This document shows, one piece after another, positions 1-8,027 of a stretch of 64,000 nt of DNA. Below the pieces are notes generated by a model that made no database searches, was not told the DNA's origin, and saw only the letters and a program-made list of their open reading frames with translations. Source of the stretch: Chloroflexota bacterium (GTDB lineage: Bacteria > Chloroflexota > Anaerolineae > Anaerolineales > Villigracilaceae); NCBI GenBank assembly GCA_024224815.1, contig JAAENC010000844.1, positions 1 to 64,000 on the forward strand, read 5' to 3'. Both the position numbers and the translations under genes were made by a program. Position 1 is the first letter of the stretch; each line of letters begins with the position of its first letter.

Positions 1-8
1 ACTGAATT

Positions 9-70
9 GACGAGGCATTATGTATCTCCTATTAGTTTCGCATCTTCTAGGTCGATACATAATACTCGTC
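9..70. repeat. Long imperfect inverted repeat at window edge
   Basis: The left arm at 9-26 (GACGAG-GC-ATTATGTATC) pairs with the right arm at 54-70 (GATACATAAT-A-CTCGTC), leaving a 27-nt loop. Only a small internal bulge breaks the pairing. It has no T-tract, so it is not a typical terminator. It could be a recombination or mobile-element end, or a structured RNA; the sequence does not decide. No gene is visible in 1-118. Confidence 0.6.
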
Positions 71-103
71 ATACTCTATACAACGGTAGAACCGATTATG
101 GTT

Positions 104-122
104 CCACTACCATAGGTAGTGG
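104..122. repeat. Perfect 8-bp-arm palindrome overlapping the sortase remnant start
   Basis: CCACTACC-ATA-GGTAGTGG is a perfect hairpin. A second dyad just upstream (GGTAGAACC at 86-94, pairing with part of GGTTCCACTACC at 100-111) could form an alternative hairpin. The GTG start of the following ORF lies inside the right arm. Function unknown; possibly a junction scar. Confidence 0.5.
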
Positions 123-583
123 TTTTATTTCTCAATAAAGCATATACAGAAACAGCAATGATGCTGGAAATTCCATCTCTAAATATTAATATACCCATCG
201 TCGGCGTGCCGCAAAGCGAAAATAGTTGGGATGTAACCTGGCTCGGAAACGGCGCGGGCTATTTGGCTGGCTCCGCTTTCCCAACTTGGGCGGGGAATAC
301 CGTCATCACCGGACACGTTTGGGATACCTACAATCAACCCGGAGTTTTTTCAGAGCTGAAAACGCTGACATATGGCGACCAAGTTCAAATCCAGGCGTGG
401 GGACTAACGCATACGTACGAGGTGCGCGAGAGCAATTTAATAACATCCAAAAATGTAGATGCTGTTCTTCAATCCGAAGAATATGATTGGCTTACATTGG
501 TCACCTGTGAGTTCTACAATCCATTTACGGAAGAATATCTCTTCCGTCGAAGTGTGAGGGCGATTTTGGTAAGTGTGAAATAA
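119..583 (+). pseudogene. Truncated sortase domain (paralogue of the next gene)
   Basis: This 154-residue ORF is a bare sortase domain. It shows the catalytic His in TGHVW, the catalytic Cys in LVTCE and the Arg-containing end LFRRSVR. It is strikingly similar along its whole length to the C-terminal domain of the protein at 715-2460. It lacks a signal peptide or membrane anchor. Its only start is a GTG inside a palindrome with no clear ribosome binding site. The most likely reading is a 5'-truncated duplicate whose upstream part was lost; a short live enzyme is less likely. A 10-bp direct repeat (ACTCTATACA) flanks it at 73-82 and 585-594. Confidence 0.6.
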
Positions 584-607
584 CACTCTATACATTTAAT
601 AAGCAAA

Positions 608-642
608 AAGAGCCGAGCGAGTGAAATCGTCTCGGTTCTTTT
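608..642 (+). terminator. Intrinsic terminator
   Basis: Stem AAGAGCCGAG / CTCGGTTCTT with a run of T follows the truncated sortase. It resembles the terminator after the full-length sortase gene at 2478-2513, so the duplicated unit seems to have included the terminator. Confidence 0.8.
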
Positions 643-714
643 ATAGCAGAATTGCGATAAATTTGGTAATATAAGTCGCTTGACTATCCCCCTTGAAGAG
701 AAAAAGGAATCCAT

Positions 715-2460
715 ATGGCATCGAGGAAAAAACAAATACGCTCATTTAGCATAACACTGGTTCTGGTCGCAACACTATTCAGCGCAACAGGTATATTGGC
801 AGCAAGTAGCTGGGTCAATGTTGGCTCGCCTGGCTTTTCCGCAGGGAAGGCTTTTTACACATCGCTGGCTTTCGATGGCAGCACACCCTATGTCGCCTAT
901 CAAGATGCTGCCAATGGCTATAAAGCCACTGTGATGAAATTCGATGGCACGAATTGGGTCAATGTTGGCTCAGTTGGCTTTTCCGCAGGATCGGCTCTTT
1001 ACACATCGCTGGCTTTCAATGGCACTGGCGCACCCTATGTCGCCTATCGAGATGTTGCCAATAGCAATAAAGCCACAGTGATGAAATTCGATGGCACGAA
1101 TTGGGTCAATGTTGGCTCAGTTGGCTTTTCCGCAGGAGGGGTTAGTGACACATCGCTGGCTTTCGATGGCAACACACCCTATCTCGCCTATCAAGATCAA
1201 GGCAATGGCGATAAAGTCACTGTGATGAAATTCGATGGCACGAATTGGGTCAATCTTGACTCAGCTGGCTTTTCCGCAGGAGCGGTTTTTTACACATCGC
1301 TGGCGTTAGATGGCAGCACACCCTATCTCGCCTACCAAGATGGTGCCAATAGCAATAAAGCCACTGTGATGAAATTCGATGGGACGAATTGGGTCCATGT
1401 TGGCTCAGCTAGCTTTTCCACAGAAGGGACTCTTTACACATCGCTGGCTTTCGATGGCAGCACACCCTATCTCGCCTTTGGGGATGCTGCCAATAGCGAT
1501 AAAGCCACTGTGATGAAACTTCTTCCCTCGATACCCACGGTGGTATTTGGTGCAAAGACCATCCCTGCCAATGGCGCATCTCTCACCACAGGACCCACTC
1601 AGATATTTATAGAATTCGATGAAGATGTCACCACCGCAACGGCTGAAGATGAAGCCAATTATCTGCTTGTAGAAGCAGGCTCCAATGGCACTTTCGATAC
1701 CACATCTTGTGCCGTGCCAGGCAGTGATACTGCGGCACCGGACGACGTGAAAATAAGCGTAGATACTGCCACTTACGATAACTCAGCCCCCTTTATTTCT
1801 ACACTGAATATCAACGGCGGGACAGCATTGCCCGATGGCACTTATCGTCTATTCATCTGCGGAACGACATCCATTGAAGTTGCAGATGGGACTCATCTAA
1901 ATAATGGAGTAGATTCAACACTGGATTTCAGCATTATTGCTGCCGCATCAAACCTGCCCGCAACTGGCTTCCGTCATGGAGAGATAACTCAGCTCCCCAA
2001 ACAACCTGCCGCCAAAGCCTACACCGAAACAGCAATGACACTCAAAATCCCCAAATTAAGCGTAAATATGCCCATCGTCGGTGTGCCGCAATCTGCCAAT
2101 GGCTGGGATGTAACTTGGCTCGGCAACGGCGCGGGCTATTTGGCTGGCTCTGCTTTTCCAACGTGGGCAGGCAATACCGTTATCACCGGTCATGTTTGGG
2201 ATGCGTTTAACCAACCCGGTGCTTTCGCCGAGATCAAAAGTTTGGGGTACGGCGACCAGGTTCAAATCCAGGCGTGGGGCCAAACCTATACCTACGAAGT
2301 GCGCGAGTCTAAACTTGTCACCGTCAAAAATGTAGACGCGGCCTTCCAATCCGAAGAATATGATTGGCTAACACTTGTCACCTGTGAGTTCTATAATCCT
2401 TTTAGCGGAGAGTATCTCTTCAGGCGCAGCGTTAGAGCAGTACTGGTAAGTGTAGAATAG
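715..2460 (+). CDS. Secreted propeller-repeat / Ig-like / sortase fusion protein
   Basis: The 581-residue protein starts with a signal peptide (residues about 1-30). Five 48-49-residue repeats follow (residues 33-268), each beginning WVNVGS and ending KFDGTN, with a central TSLAFDGSTPY motif; these look like beta-propeller blades. An SbsA-type Ig-like domain (about 271-405) comes next. An LPATG motif is at residues 414-418. The sortase domain runs from about 430 to the end, with H493 (TGHVW), C557 (LVTCE) and R570/R571. A sortase would cleave a sorting signal and transfer the protein to an amine outside the membrane. The start ATG is preceded by AAGGA. No typical C-terminal anchor is visible. 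A putative substrate motif inside the enzyme itself is odd. Domain calls are by motif; the propeller call is an inference. Confidence 0.85.
   Translation: MASRKKQIRSFSITLVLVATLFSATGILAASSWVNVGSPGFSAGKAFYTSLAFDGSTPYVAYQDAANGYKATVMKFDGTNWVNVGSVGFSAGSALYTSLAFNGTGAPYVAYRDVANSNKATVMKFDGTNWVNVGSVGFSAGGVSDTSLAFDGNTPYLAYQDQGNGDKVTVMKFDGTNWVNLDSAGFSAGAVFYTSLALDGSTPYLAYQDGANSNKATVMKFDGTNWVHVGSASFSTEGTLYTSLAFDGSTPYLAFGDAANSDKATVMKLLPSIPTVVFGAKTIPANGASLTTGPTQIFIEFDEDVTTATAEDEANYLLVEAGSNGTFDTTSCAVPGSDTAAPDDVKISVDTATYDNSAPFISTLNINGGTALPDGTYRLFICGTTSIEVADGTHLNNGVDSTLDFSIIAAASNLPATGFRHGEITQLPKQPAAKAYTETAMTLKIPKLSVNMPIVGVPQSANGWDVTWLGNGAGYLAGSAFPTWAGNTVITGHVWDAFNQPGAFAEIKSLGYGDQVQIQAWGQTYTYEVRESKLVTVKNVDAAFQSEEYDWLTLVTCEFYNPFSGEYLFRRSVRAVLVSVE
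811..1518 (+). repeat. Five tandem 144-147-bp coding repeats
   Basis: The first four repeats of the secreted sortase gene are also very similar at DNA level: blocks such as ACATCGCTGGC and GTGATGAAATTCGATGG recur every 144-147 bp. The fifth is more diverged and shorter. The second copy carries one extra codon. Such arrays can expand or contract by slippage or recombination. Confidence 0.85.
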
Positions 2461-2477
2461 ATTATAAAAAACAACTC

Positions 2478-2513
2478 AAAAAAGCCGAGCAACGAAATTG
2501 CTCGGCTTTTTTT
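2478..2513 (+). terminator. Intrinsic terminator
   Basis: AAAAAGCCGAGCAA / TTGCTCGGCTTTTT with a CGAA-type loop and a long T-run, directly after the sortase fusion gene. Confidence 0.9.
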
Positions 2514-2546
2514 CTTTAATAATTCTTTTTGCATCCCAATTGCCTC

Positions 2547-2575
2547 TTGACATAGATGTGTCAATTTGTTATTAT
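2547..2575 (+). promoter_or_regulatory. Strong promoter with dyad over the -35 box
   Basis: TTGACA (2547-2552), a 17-bp spacer and TATTAT (2570-2575) form a good housekeeping promoter. The -35 box is the left arm of the inverted repeat TTGACA-N6-TGTCAA (2547-2564). A dyad there is a plausible operator. The operon it drives ends with an ArsR-type regulator, so autorepression is a reasonable inference. Confidence 0.75.
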
Positions 2576-2648
2576 ATGAACATAACCCGATTTTGCGCAT
2601 AAACGGAACAAGCGCAAAGCGACATAGTTATTCGAAAAGGAGCAAAAT

Positions 2649-2807
2649 ATGAATGACTTTTTGTACCAAGAACGTTTATCTGAAGAGTATCGACGCAATA
2701 TGAGAGCTGTCGCAAAAAAGCAAAACAAGTACTCTTCCCCTCGCCCCAAAAAGACCTCTACAGGTATTTACAAGGCGCTACTAAAGCTTAGCGCAACACT
2801 CCGCTAA
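2649..2807 (+). CDS. Small basic protein, 52 aa, paralogue of the next gene
   Basis: ATG at 2649 follows AAAGGAG. The product begins MNDFLYQERLSEEYRRN and ends with a Lys/Arg-rich tail ending in LSATLR. Its N-terminus closely matches that of the next protein (MNNFLFEERMAEEYRHE), so the two are tandem paralogues sharing an N-terminal motif. No membrane segment or known domain is visible. It is the first gene downstream of the strong promoter at 2547. Function unknown. Confidence 0.7.
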   Translation: MNDFLYQERLSEEYRRNMRAVAKKQNKYSSPRPKKTSTGIYKALLKLSATLR

Positions 2808-2861
2808 GCACTCAAAAAGCAACTTACTTCAAAGCACAAGTGTTTTGAAGAGGAGACAACC

Positions 2862-3101
2862 ATGAATAACTTTTTATTTGAAGAACGTATGGCAGAAGAA
2901 TATCGCCACGAAAAAATGACTGAAGCGCAAGAACGCAACAAACACGCTCACCTATATACAAGCAAAGCAACTATTTTTGCCTACAAAAGCCTGGCCTATT
3001 TTGGCAAAACACTCGAAGGAACTGGATGCAAAATGCGCGCTCGCTATGAAGCTCTTGCTTTACAAGAAAAAGGCAACGCCCTTCCTGAACCAGTAAAATA
3101 G
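2862..3101 (+). CDS. Small hypothetical protein, 79 aa
   Basis: ATG preceded by GAGGAG. The protein is hydrophilic and probably helical, sharing the motif MN-x-FL-x-x-ER-x-x-EEYR with the upstream 52-residue protein. The region after residue 20 differs from the paralogue. It lies in the same transcription unit as the ArsR-like regulator. Not recognised as a known family. Confidence 0.7.
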   Translation: MNNFLFEERMAEEYRHEKMTEAQERNKHAHLYTSKATIFAYKSLAYFGKTLEGTGCKMRARYEALALQEKGNALPEPVK

Positions 3102-3130
3102 CAACTACTCATAAGTGAAGGAGTCAAGAA

Positions 3131-3307
3131 ATGAGATATAAAGTCCACCGCTTTCCACTAAAAATGACCAAGGACGAAAAGCGACTAGAAGAATTTCTAA
3201 ACAATTTGCGCGGTGAAGTAATTTCCATAACCCCAAACGTTGCTCCCGTACTTTTTAGCTTGCACGCACATGTGGACTTTCTTCTTATTGTTGAAAAAAT
3301 AGCCTAG
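3131..3307 (+). CDS. Small hypothetical protein, 58 aa
   Basis: ATG at 3131 follows AAGGAG in the upstream spacer. The product begins MRYKVHRFPLKMTKD and ends FLLIVEKIA, an alternating pattern consistent with a small alpha/beta fold. It is cytoplasmic with no membrane segment. It is third in the operon, 29 bp after the 79-residue gene and 59 bp before the regulator. Function unknown. Confidence 0.7.
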   Translation: MRYKVHRFPLKMTKDEKRLEEFLNNLRGEVISITPNVAPVLFSLHAHVDFLLIVEKIA

Positions 3308-3366
3308 TATTTAAAGTAACTAAGAAGTATAGTTTCTGAGCACAATCGATCTTCCAGGAGAAAAAT

Positions 3367-4449
3367 ATGGCCCCACCCATCGACAATTTTATCGAAGCTC
3401 CCGCCCGAACTCACATTCGGGTGGGACTTGCTCCCGCCCAAAACGCAGTACACAGTCTCTTGTTGCTGACGAAAACAAAAAAACTCTCGGGGCTTAGCGA
3501 TTGGGTCATAAATACAGCTCATCAACTTTCTCCTGAAGAGCGAGAGCAACACTATCGTATTATGATTGCGTTTTATCATGCGATCACCCCTGAGCGAAGG
3601 TGGAGCAGCTTTCCCGTTTATCTTGACTATTTGCGAAACGCAGACCCAGAGAAGCTACGCGACAAAATGTTGAACGCCTATTTTAGAATGGACTTCCACG
3701 AAGCTTCAGATCGCTTCACCAAGGAAAATGTTCTTGATAGCAAAGAGAATTACATCACATTCCTGCAAGAACGTTTTGGAGCGGATTACGTAGACGAAGA
3801 GCTGGAGGGTTGGGCTTATGAGTACGCGCTTGATCCTCCTGCCATGCAGGAATTGATCACCTCGCACCTACAACGATATTGGGACGATTTTCTTGCTGAA
3901 GAGTGGGAAAGAACGCTTCCTACGCTAAAAAAGGCTGTCAAGGCTTTTCAGCTCGTAGATTTTAGCCAAATGGACAGCATTGAAGCAGCAGAATATATTA
4001 CAGGACAACCTCTTGCTTCAGAGTGGGAAGATAAATGTAAAAATGCTGAAAGCCTCTATTTTGCTCCATCACTACATGTAGGCCCCTATATTGGAAAATT
4101 CTTCGAAGAAAATTTACTTGGCGTTATCTTTGGCGCACGCCTACCCGACAATGCATCTATCAATGCCCCCGAATTAAGCCAGGCTGAGATCTACGTTCGT
4201 CTAAACGCTTTAGCTGATGAAACCCGCCTGCAAATATTAAGGCATGTCGGCGAGAAAGGCGAAAGCTGCTCTACCGAAATCATCGAAAGTCTTGGCATGA
4301 GCCAATCTGCCACATCACGTCACTTAACGCAACTCACAGCTGCAGGCTATCTCACTACACGTCGCCTAGATGGCGCAAAGTGCTATAAGCTAAATAAAGA
4401 ACGCATTGCCAACACGCTTGATACGGTCAAATCATTTTTGTTGGCTTAA
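3367..4449 (+). CDS. ArsR-type winged-helix regulator with large N-terminal domain
   Basis: The 360-residue protein carries an ArsR-type winged helix at about residues 275-360 (LADETRLQILRHV, then SATSRHLTQLTAAGYL as the recognition region). The first 270 residues are a mostly helical domain of unknown role, much larger than a classic ArsR repressor of about 100 residues, so this belongs to the DUF5937-like long group. No CxC metal-binding pair is seen in the HTH, so metal sensing is not supported. It closes the operon of three small proteins and probably binds the dyad at 2547-2564. Confidence 0.8.
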   Translation: MAPPIDNFIEAPARTHIRVGLAPAQNAVHSLLLLTKTKKLSGLSDWVINTAHQLSPEEREQHYRIMIAFYHAITPERRWSSFPVYLDYLRNADPEKLRDKMLNAYFRMDFHEASDRFTKENVLDSKENYITFLQERFGADYVDEELEGWAYEYALDPPAMQELITSHLQRYWDDFLAEEWERTLPTLKKAVKAFQLVDFSQMDSIEAAEYITGQPLASEWEDKCKNAESLYFAPSLHVGPYIGKFFEENLLGVIFGARLPDNASINAPELSQAEIYVRLNALADETRLQILRHVGEKGESCSTEIIESLGMSQSATSRHLTQLTAAGYLTTRRLDGAKCYKLNKERIANTLDTVKSFLLA

Positions 4450-4468
4450 AAGATTTCTCTTCTTCTTT

Positions 4469-4498
4469 GAAAACTCCCGCTGTTTAGCGGGAGTTTTC
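4469..4498. terminator. Bidirectional terminator
   Basis: AAAACTCCCGC-TGTTTA-GCGGGAGTTTT lies between the convergent ArsR-type and ABC-F genes. A/T runs on both sides let it work for both strands. Confidence 0.9.
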
Positions 4499-4512
4499 AC
4501 TTAAATTTACAC

Positions 4513-6147
4513 TTAATCATGACCCGCCTGCGCCAAATACTCGCTATACCCGCCTAAATGCCCACGCAAATCTCTATTCTCAATCACCAACAATCGCTCT
4601 ACTGTTCTGTCTAAAAAGTAGCGGTCATGAGAGATAATCAGCACCGTGCCCACAAAATCTTCGAGGGCCATTTCAAGCGTTTCAGCGGCAGCAATATCAA
4701 GATTATTCGTCGGCTCATCGAGCAGAAGAAAATTCGCACCCGAAAGGACGACCAAAGCCAATTGCAAACGACTACGTTCGCCACCAGAGAGATTACCAAC
4801 TTTCCCTTGAGCCTGCTCATAAGTGAAGAGATATTTCGAGAGCAAGGCCATCGCCTTTGAATCGCCCATATTGCCCGTAAAGCGCACCACATCAATGACT
4901 TTCTCTTCAAAATCGAGTGTCTCATGCTCCTGCGCATAATAGCCAACGGTCACACTCGGCCCCAGTTTTATTTCGCCCAAATCGGGCATTTCGTTGCCCA
5001 AGATCATCCGAATTAATACCGATTTCCCTGCACCGTTCGGGCCAATCAAACCCACCCGCTCACCGTGCCAGATCGTATCATTCAGCCCGTCAAAAACGTG
5101 ATGCGCGCCAAAAGCTTTTTGCACCCCCGCTAACTCCAAGACTTTATTTGAGCCTCTGTAGCCGCGCAATTTCAAGTCCATTTTGCGGCGGTCGGTGATC
5201 GGCTTATCCATCTTATCCATTTTGTCGAGCCGTTTTTGCATCGTCTTTGCCTTTTTGGCAAATTTTTCATTATCGTAAACTTTGCCCCAAATCGCAAAAC
5301 GCTTAATCATCGCTTCCAGCCTGCCCACTTCGCGCTGCTGCACCTTAAATAGCTCGGCTTGTCGCGCTAAGCGCGCTTCTTTATCGAGCGAGTAGGTCGA
5401 ATAATCACCTTCGAAAACGGACATTTTGCCATCTTCAAGTTCAGCGATATGGGTTACAACGGCATCGAGCAAATAGCGATCGTGCGAGACAATCACAACT
5501 GTCCCATCGTATTCCCTAATCAATTTCTCAAGATAGACTTTGCCCGGCAAATCGAGGTGATTGTCTGGTTCGTCAAGCAAAATCATATCAGGATGCAGGA
5601 GGAGCAGCCGCGCCAGCCCGACCAATTTCTTCTGCCCGCCACTCAGCGTGTTAAGCGGCTTGCTGAGGTCTCCCGATTTTAATCCCAGCCCAAGCAGAAT
5701 CTCTTCGACCCGCGCCGAATAAGTGTCTCCGCCGAGGGCATCATACTCCTCGATCAGATTCTGTTGACTATCGAGAGCAAGCCCAAGGCGACGTTCGTTT
5801 TCGTAGATGTTGGGGTCGCCGAGACTTTGCTCTACGCGAATCAGCTCAGCGCGGACTTCTTCCACTCGAGGATTTCCATCCAGCGCGGATTCTAGTGCTG
5901 TTTGCGTTAAATCCAGCTCTGGGGTTTGTGCCAAATAGCCGACTGTTAATCCCCGTGAACGTGTGAGAGAGCCGCCCTGCTCAGCGTTATATTCGCCGAC
6001 AATGAGTTTATAGAGCGAAGATTTCCCCGCTCCATTTGCGCCAATAAGACCGATCTTTTGTCCGCGCTGGATTTCCCAGCTCAGGTTATCAAAAATATGC
6101 GTGGCTCCCAAGACTAGGGAGATATTTGAAAGTTGAATTTGTATCAT
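4513..6147 (-). CDS. ABC-F family ATPase
   Basis: The 544-residue protein has two ABC cassettes and no membrane segments, the layout of ABC-F ribosome-associated factors. The first has GANGAGKS at 36-43 and the signature LSGGQKK followed by LLDEPDNHLDL. The second has GPNGAGKS near 370 and LSGGERSRLQLA followed by LLDEPTNNLDI. A Lys/Arg-rich linker between them (around residue 270-320) matches the P-site tRNA-interaction motif region. ABC-F proteins bind the ribosomal E site to modulate translation or protect from antibiotics; which subtype this is cannot be told. A terminator-like hairpin sits just upstream of its start codon. Confidence 0.9.
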   Translation of the reverse strand: MIQIQLSNISLVLGATHIFDNLSWEIQRGQKIGLIGANGAGKSSLYKLIVGEYNAEQGGSLTRSRGLTVGYLAQTPELDLTQTALESALDGNPRVEEVRAELIRVEQSLGDPNIYENERRLGLALDSQQNLIEEYDALGGDTYSARVEEILLGLGLKSGDLSKPLNTLSGGQKKLVGLARLLLLHPDMILLDEPDNHLDLPGKVYLEKLIREYDGTVVIVSHDRYLLDAVVTHIAELEDGKMSVFEGDYSTYSLDKEARLARQAELFKVQQREVGRLEAMIKRFAIWGKVYDNEKFAKKAKTMQKRLDKMDKMDKPITDRRKMDLKLRGYRGSNKVLELAGVQKAFGAHHVFDGLNDTIWHGERVGLIGPNGAGKSVLIRMILGNEMPDLGEIKLGPSVTVGYYAQEHETLDFEEKVIDVVRFTGNMGDSKAMALLSKYLFTYEQAQGKVGNLSGGERSRLQLALVVLSGANFLLLDEPTNNLDIAAAETLEMALEDFVGTVLIISHDRYFLDRTVERLLVIENRDLRGHLGGYSEYLAQAGHD

Positions 6148-6157
6148 GTTCTATTAC

Positions 6158-6191
6158 CAAAAAGAAAAACGCCGCAGGGAAAACCTGCGGC
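6158..6191 (-). terminator. Terminator immediately upstream of the ABC-F start
   Basis: On the minus strand GCCGCAGG / CCTGCGGC (6171-6191) is followed by a T-rich tract ending about 12 nt before the ABC-F ATG. It may end transcription from the upstream membrane-protein gene, or act as a leader attenuator of the ABC-F gene. Confidence 0.7.
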
Positions 6192-6209
6192 GCATAAAAT
6201 AAAGGGGTT

Positions 6210-6291
6210 GTCTTTGCGAGGCGGCTTTATCGCCGAAGCAATCTCCAAGACTATCGGGGAGACTGCTTCGCAAAAACGGCTCGCAGTGACG
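6210..6291. repeat. Dispersed MITE-like repeat, copy A
   Basis: Begins GTCTTTGCGAG and ends CTCGCAGTGAC, with internal GAAGCAATCTCC and GGAGACTGCTTCG in inverted orientation. Member of the family found also at 7035, 9451, 36389, 38981 and 41954. Confidence 0.75.
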
Positions 6292-6420
6292 AGATTAACA
6301 TTTTCTGCGTACAGGCGCATTTCGAGGATACCCCGCTAAAATGGAGCCACGCATATTTGTAAAAAGTGGGGGTTGCCCAAGGCAGAAAGCGTAAAACATG
6401 GCAGTATTATAGCACCGTTC

Positions 6421-6990
6421 TCAAAGAGAATATGCTGTTAGAGATTGAGAAATATTAATGATGAGCATAATCAATGCCAGTAAAGCAAAAAATGGCCGTA
6501 AGCGACTATCTTCTTTAAGAAGTGAAGCATAGGCCGCGAAGGCTAGGCCAAGGGCTGCGATCAGCATTGCCAATTGCAAAACAGATTCTTTGGCATAAGC
6601 ATGGTCGGCTTTGGCAAATTCTTCTGCTGCCTGAGCACTCTTTTCATCAGCAAGCGCATACATCTCATCGTAGTATTTTTTATCAAAGGGGTCGTTTCGA
6701 TCCATGCTGGCCTTAAGAGCATCAGAAAAACTACTCTCGTAATAATTCGCTGCTACATCATCAAGTCCGGTGCTAATATAAAAGCCATCGAACATAGTGT
6801 AATCAAGAATGATGAGTTGTAAGCCGGTATCATATCTGGCGTTTGCATCTGCCAGAAGCTGCCGCGCACTAGCAGTGTGGGCACCCCCAACACCACCAAT
6901 TTTATAAACTGCATAATTATTCGCTGCTGTAAAAATACTGAGCGTAACCACCAATATCCCCAAAACAAGTTCAGAGCCTAACCTTTTCAT
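6421..6990 (-). CDS. Membrane protein of unknown function, 189 aa
   Basis: An N-terminal hydrophobic segment (residues about 8-30) is followed by a roughly 100-residue acidic, helix-prone region (about 35-135). Two C-terminal membrane segments follow (about 138-158 and 165-185). This topology resembles DUF4337-type proteins, but I cannot confirm the family. The start has AGGAGG just upstream on the minus strand. It is followed on its own strand by a dispersed repeat and the terminator at 6158-6191. Confidence 0.6.
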   Translation of the reverse strand: MKRLGSELVLGILVVTLSIFTAANNYAVYKIGGVGGAHTASARQLLADANARYDTGLQLIILDYTMFDGFYISTGLDDVAANYYESSFSDALKASMDRNDPFDKKYYDEMYALADEKSAQAAEEFAKADHAYAKESVLQLAMLIAALGLAFAAYASLLKEDSRLRPFFALLALIMLIINISQSLTAYSL

Positions 6991-7034
6991 CTATACCTCC
7001 TAATGGATGGAACATATAAAACTTAGCATGTCTG

Positions 7035-7110
7035 CGTCACTGCGAGCGTCTTTTTGCGAAGCAGTCTCCCTCACTGTCAGGGGGATTGCTTCGCTCCGCT
7101 CGCAATGACG
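7035..7110. repeat. Dispersed MITE-like repeat, copy B
   Basis: CGTCACTGCGAG at the left and CTCGCAATGACG at the right form near-perfect terminal inverted repeats. Internal GCAGTCTCC and GGGGATTGCTTCG match the other family members. Confidence 0.8.
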
Positions 7111-7176
7111 TGCTTGGGCTTGCTAACTTCTAAATGTGTTGTCCATAAGTACCAATAAAATCATACTTTCTTATGG

Positions 7177-7189
7177 CATAATAACCCTA
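7177..7189 (+). promoter_or_regulatory. -10 box six bases before ATG (leaderless start)
   Basis: CATAAT at 7177-7182 ends 6 nt before the ATG at 7189 and no Shine-Dalgarno sequence fits between. Transcription would start at or next to the A of the start codon. Confidence 0.55.
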
Positions 7190-8025
7190 TGACTAAAATT
7201 CAGTTGCCATCTCCTTTTACTTTCTCCCAATCTTCACTACAAGATTATAACGATTGCCCGCGACGTTTTCAGTTGCGCTATATCGACCATTTAGCATGGC
7301 CTGCTGTTGAAACTGAGCCAACACAAGATTACGAACGACATCAGCAAGAAGGATCGTTATTTCACCGAATGGTACAACAACATATTCTTGGCATTCCTAC
7401 AGAAAAACTCTCTGCGCTGGCAAATAGTGAAAACCTTAGCCGATGGTGGAATGCCTATCAGAAAGATTTTGGCAATATAAAAGATTCAAAAAATCTCAAA
7501 CTATATCCTGAATATTCACTATCTGCGCCTATTGGGGAACATCGGATCGTGGCAAAATTTGACACGATCGCCATTGAGCCGGGCAAAAAAGCAATTATTT
7601 ACGATTGGAAAACTTACCGCAAACGCCCCCGCGACGAGTATCTTGCTACGCGTTGGCAAACACGACTCTATACCGCACTCTTGGTACGCGCCGGTAAACA
7701 CTTGAATAATGACATATCCATATCACCCGAGCAGATCGAGATGGTCTACTGGTTTTCTAACTTCTCCAATGAACCAGCCAAGTTTTCATATAGCGAAGCT
7801 AAATACAAAAGGGATTGGGCACTAGTCGAGAAAATCGTCGACGAAATTTCTTCTGCCAGCAAATTCCCCATGAGCGAGGATGAACACCCCTGCAAATTCT
7901 GCGCCTATCGCTCATATTGCGATCGTGGCAAAAAAGCGGGGGAATGGGATGACTTTGATGGCGAGATAGATGTAGAAGAAAGTTTTGAGATTGATTTTGA
8001 ACAGATCGGGGAGATTGCCTTTTAA
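7189..8025 (+). CDS. PD-(D/E)XK nuclease with Fe-S cluster cysteines (RecB/Cas4-like)
   Basis: The 278-residue protein has the RecB-family nuclease core: D125 in the KFDTI strand and D139-W-K141 in IYDWKT. Four cysteines, C23 (DCPRRF) and C235-x2-C238-x5-C244, match the 4Fe-4S clamp of AddB/Cas4-type nucleases. The start SFSQSSLQDYNDCPRRF is typical of PDDEXK_1 proteins. It probably cleaves single-stranded DNA ends. No helicase or CRISPR gene lies nearby, so it is a stand-alone member and its pathway is unknown. Confidence 0.85.
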   Translation: MTKIQLPSPFTFSQSSLQDYNDCPRRFQLRYIDHLAWPAVETEPTQDYERHQQEGSLFHRMVQQHILGIPTEKLSALANSENLSRWWNAYQKDFGNIKDSKNLKLYPEYSLSAPIGEHRIVAKFDTIAIEPGKKAIIYDWKTYRKRPRDEYLATRWQTRLYTALLVRAGKHLNNDISISPEQIEMVYWFSNFSNEPAKFSYSEAKYKRDWALVEKIVDEISSASKFPMSEDEHPCKFCAYRSYCDRGKKAGEWDDFDGEIDVEESFEIDFEQIGEIAF

Positions 8026-8027
8026 TT

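Noticed and set aside
9-70. Integron attC site interpretation of the edge inverted repeat
   Set aside because: The RYYYAAC / GTTRRRY core sites are missing and no integrase or cassette array is seen.
514-735. Minus-strand frame across the first terminator
   Set aside because: Shadow of the sortase frame and its terminator; no start signal or known domain.
811-1518. CRISPR-like periodicity
   Set aside because: The 144-147-bp repeats are in-frame protein repeats with no unique spacers; no cas genes are present. The RecB-like nuclease at 7189 is stand-alone and not called Cas4.
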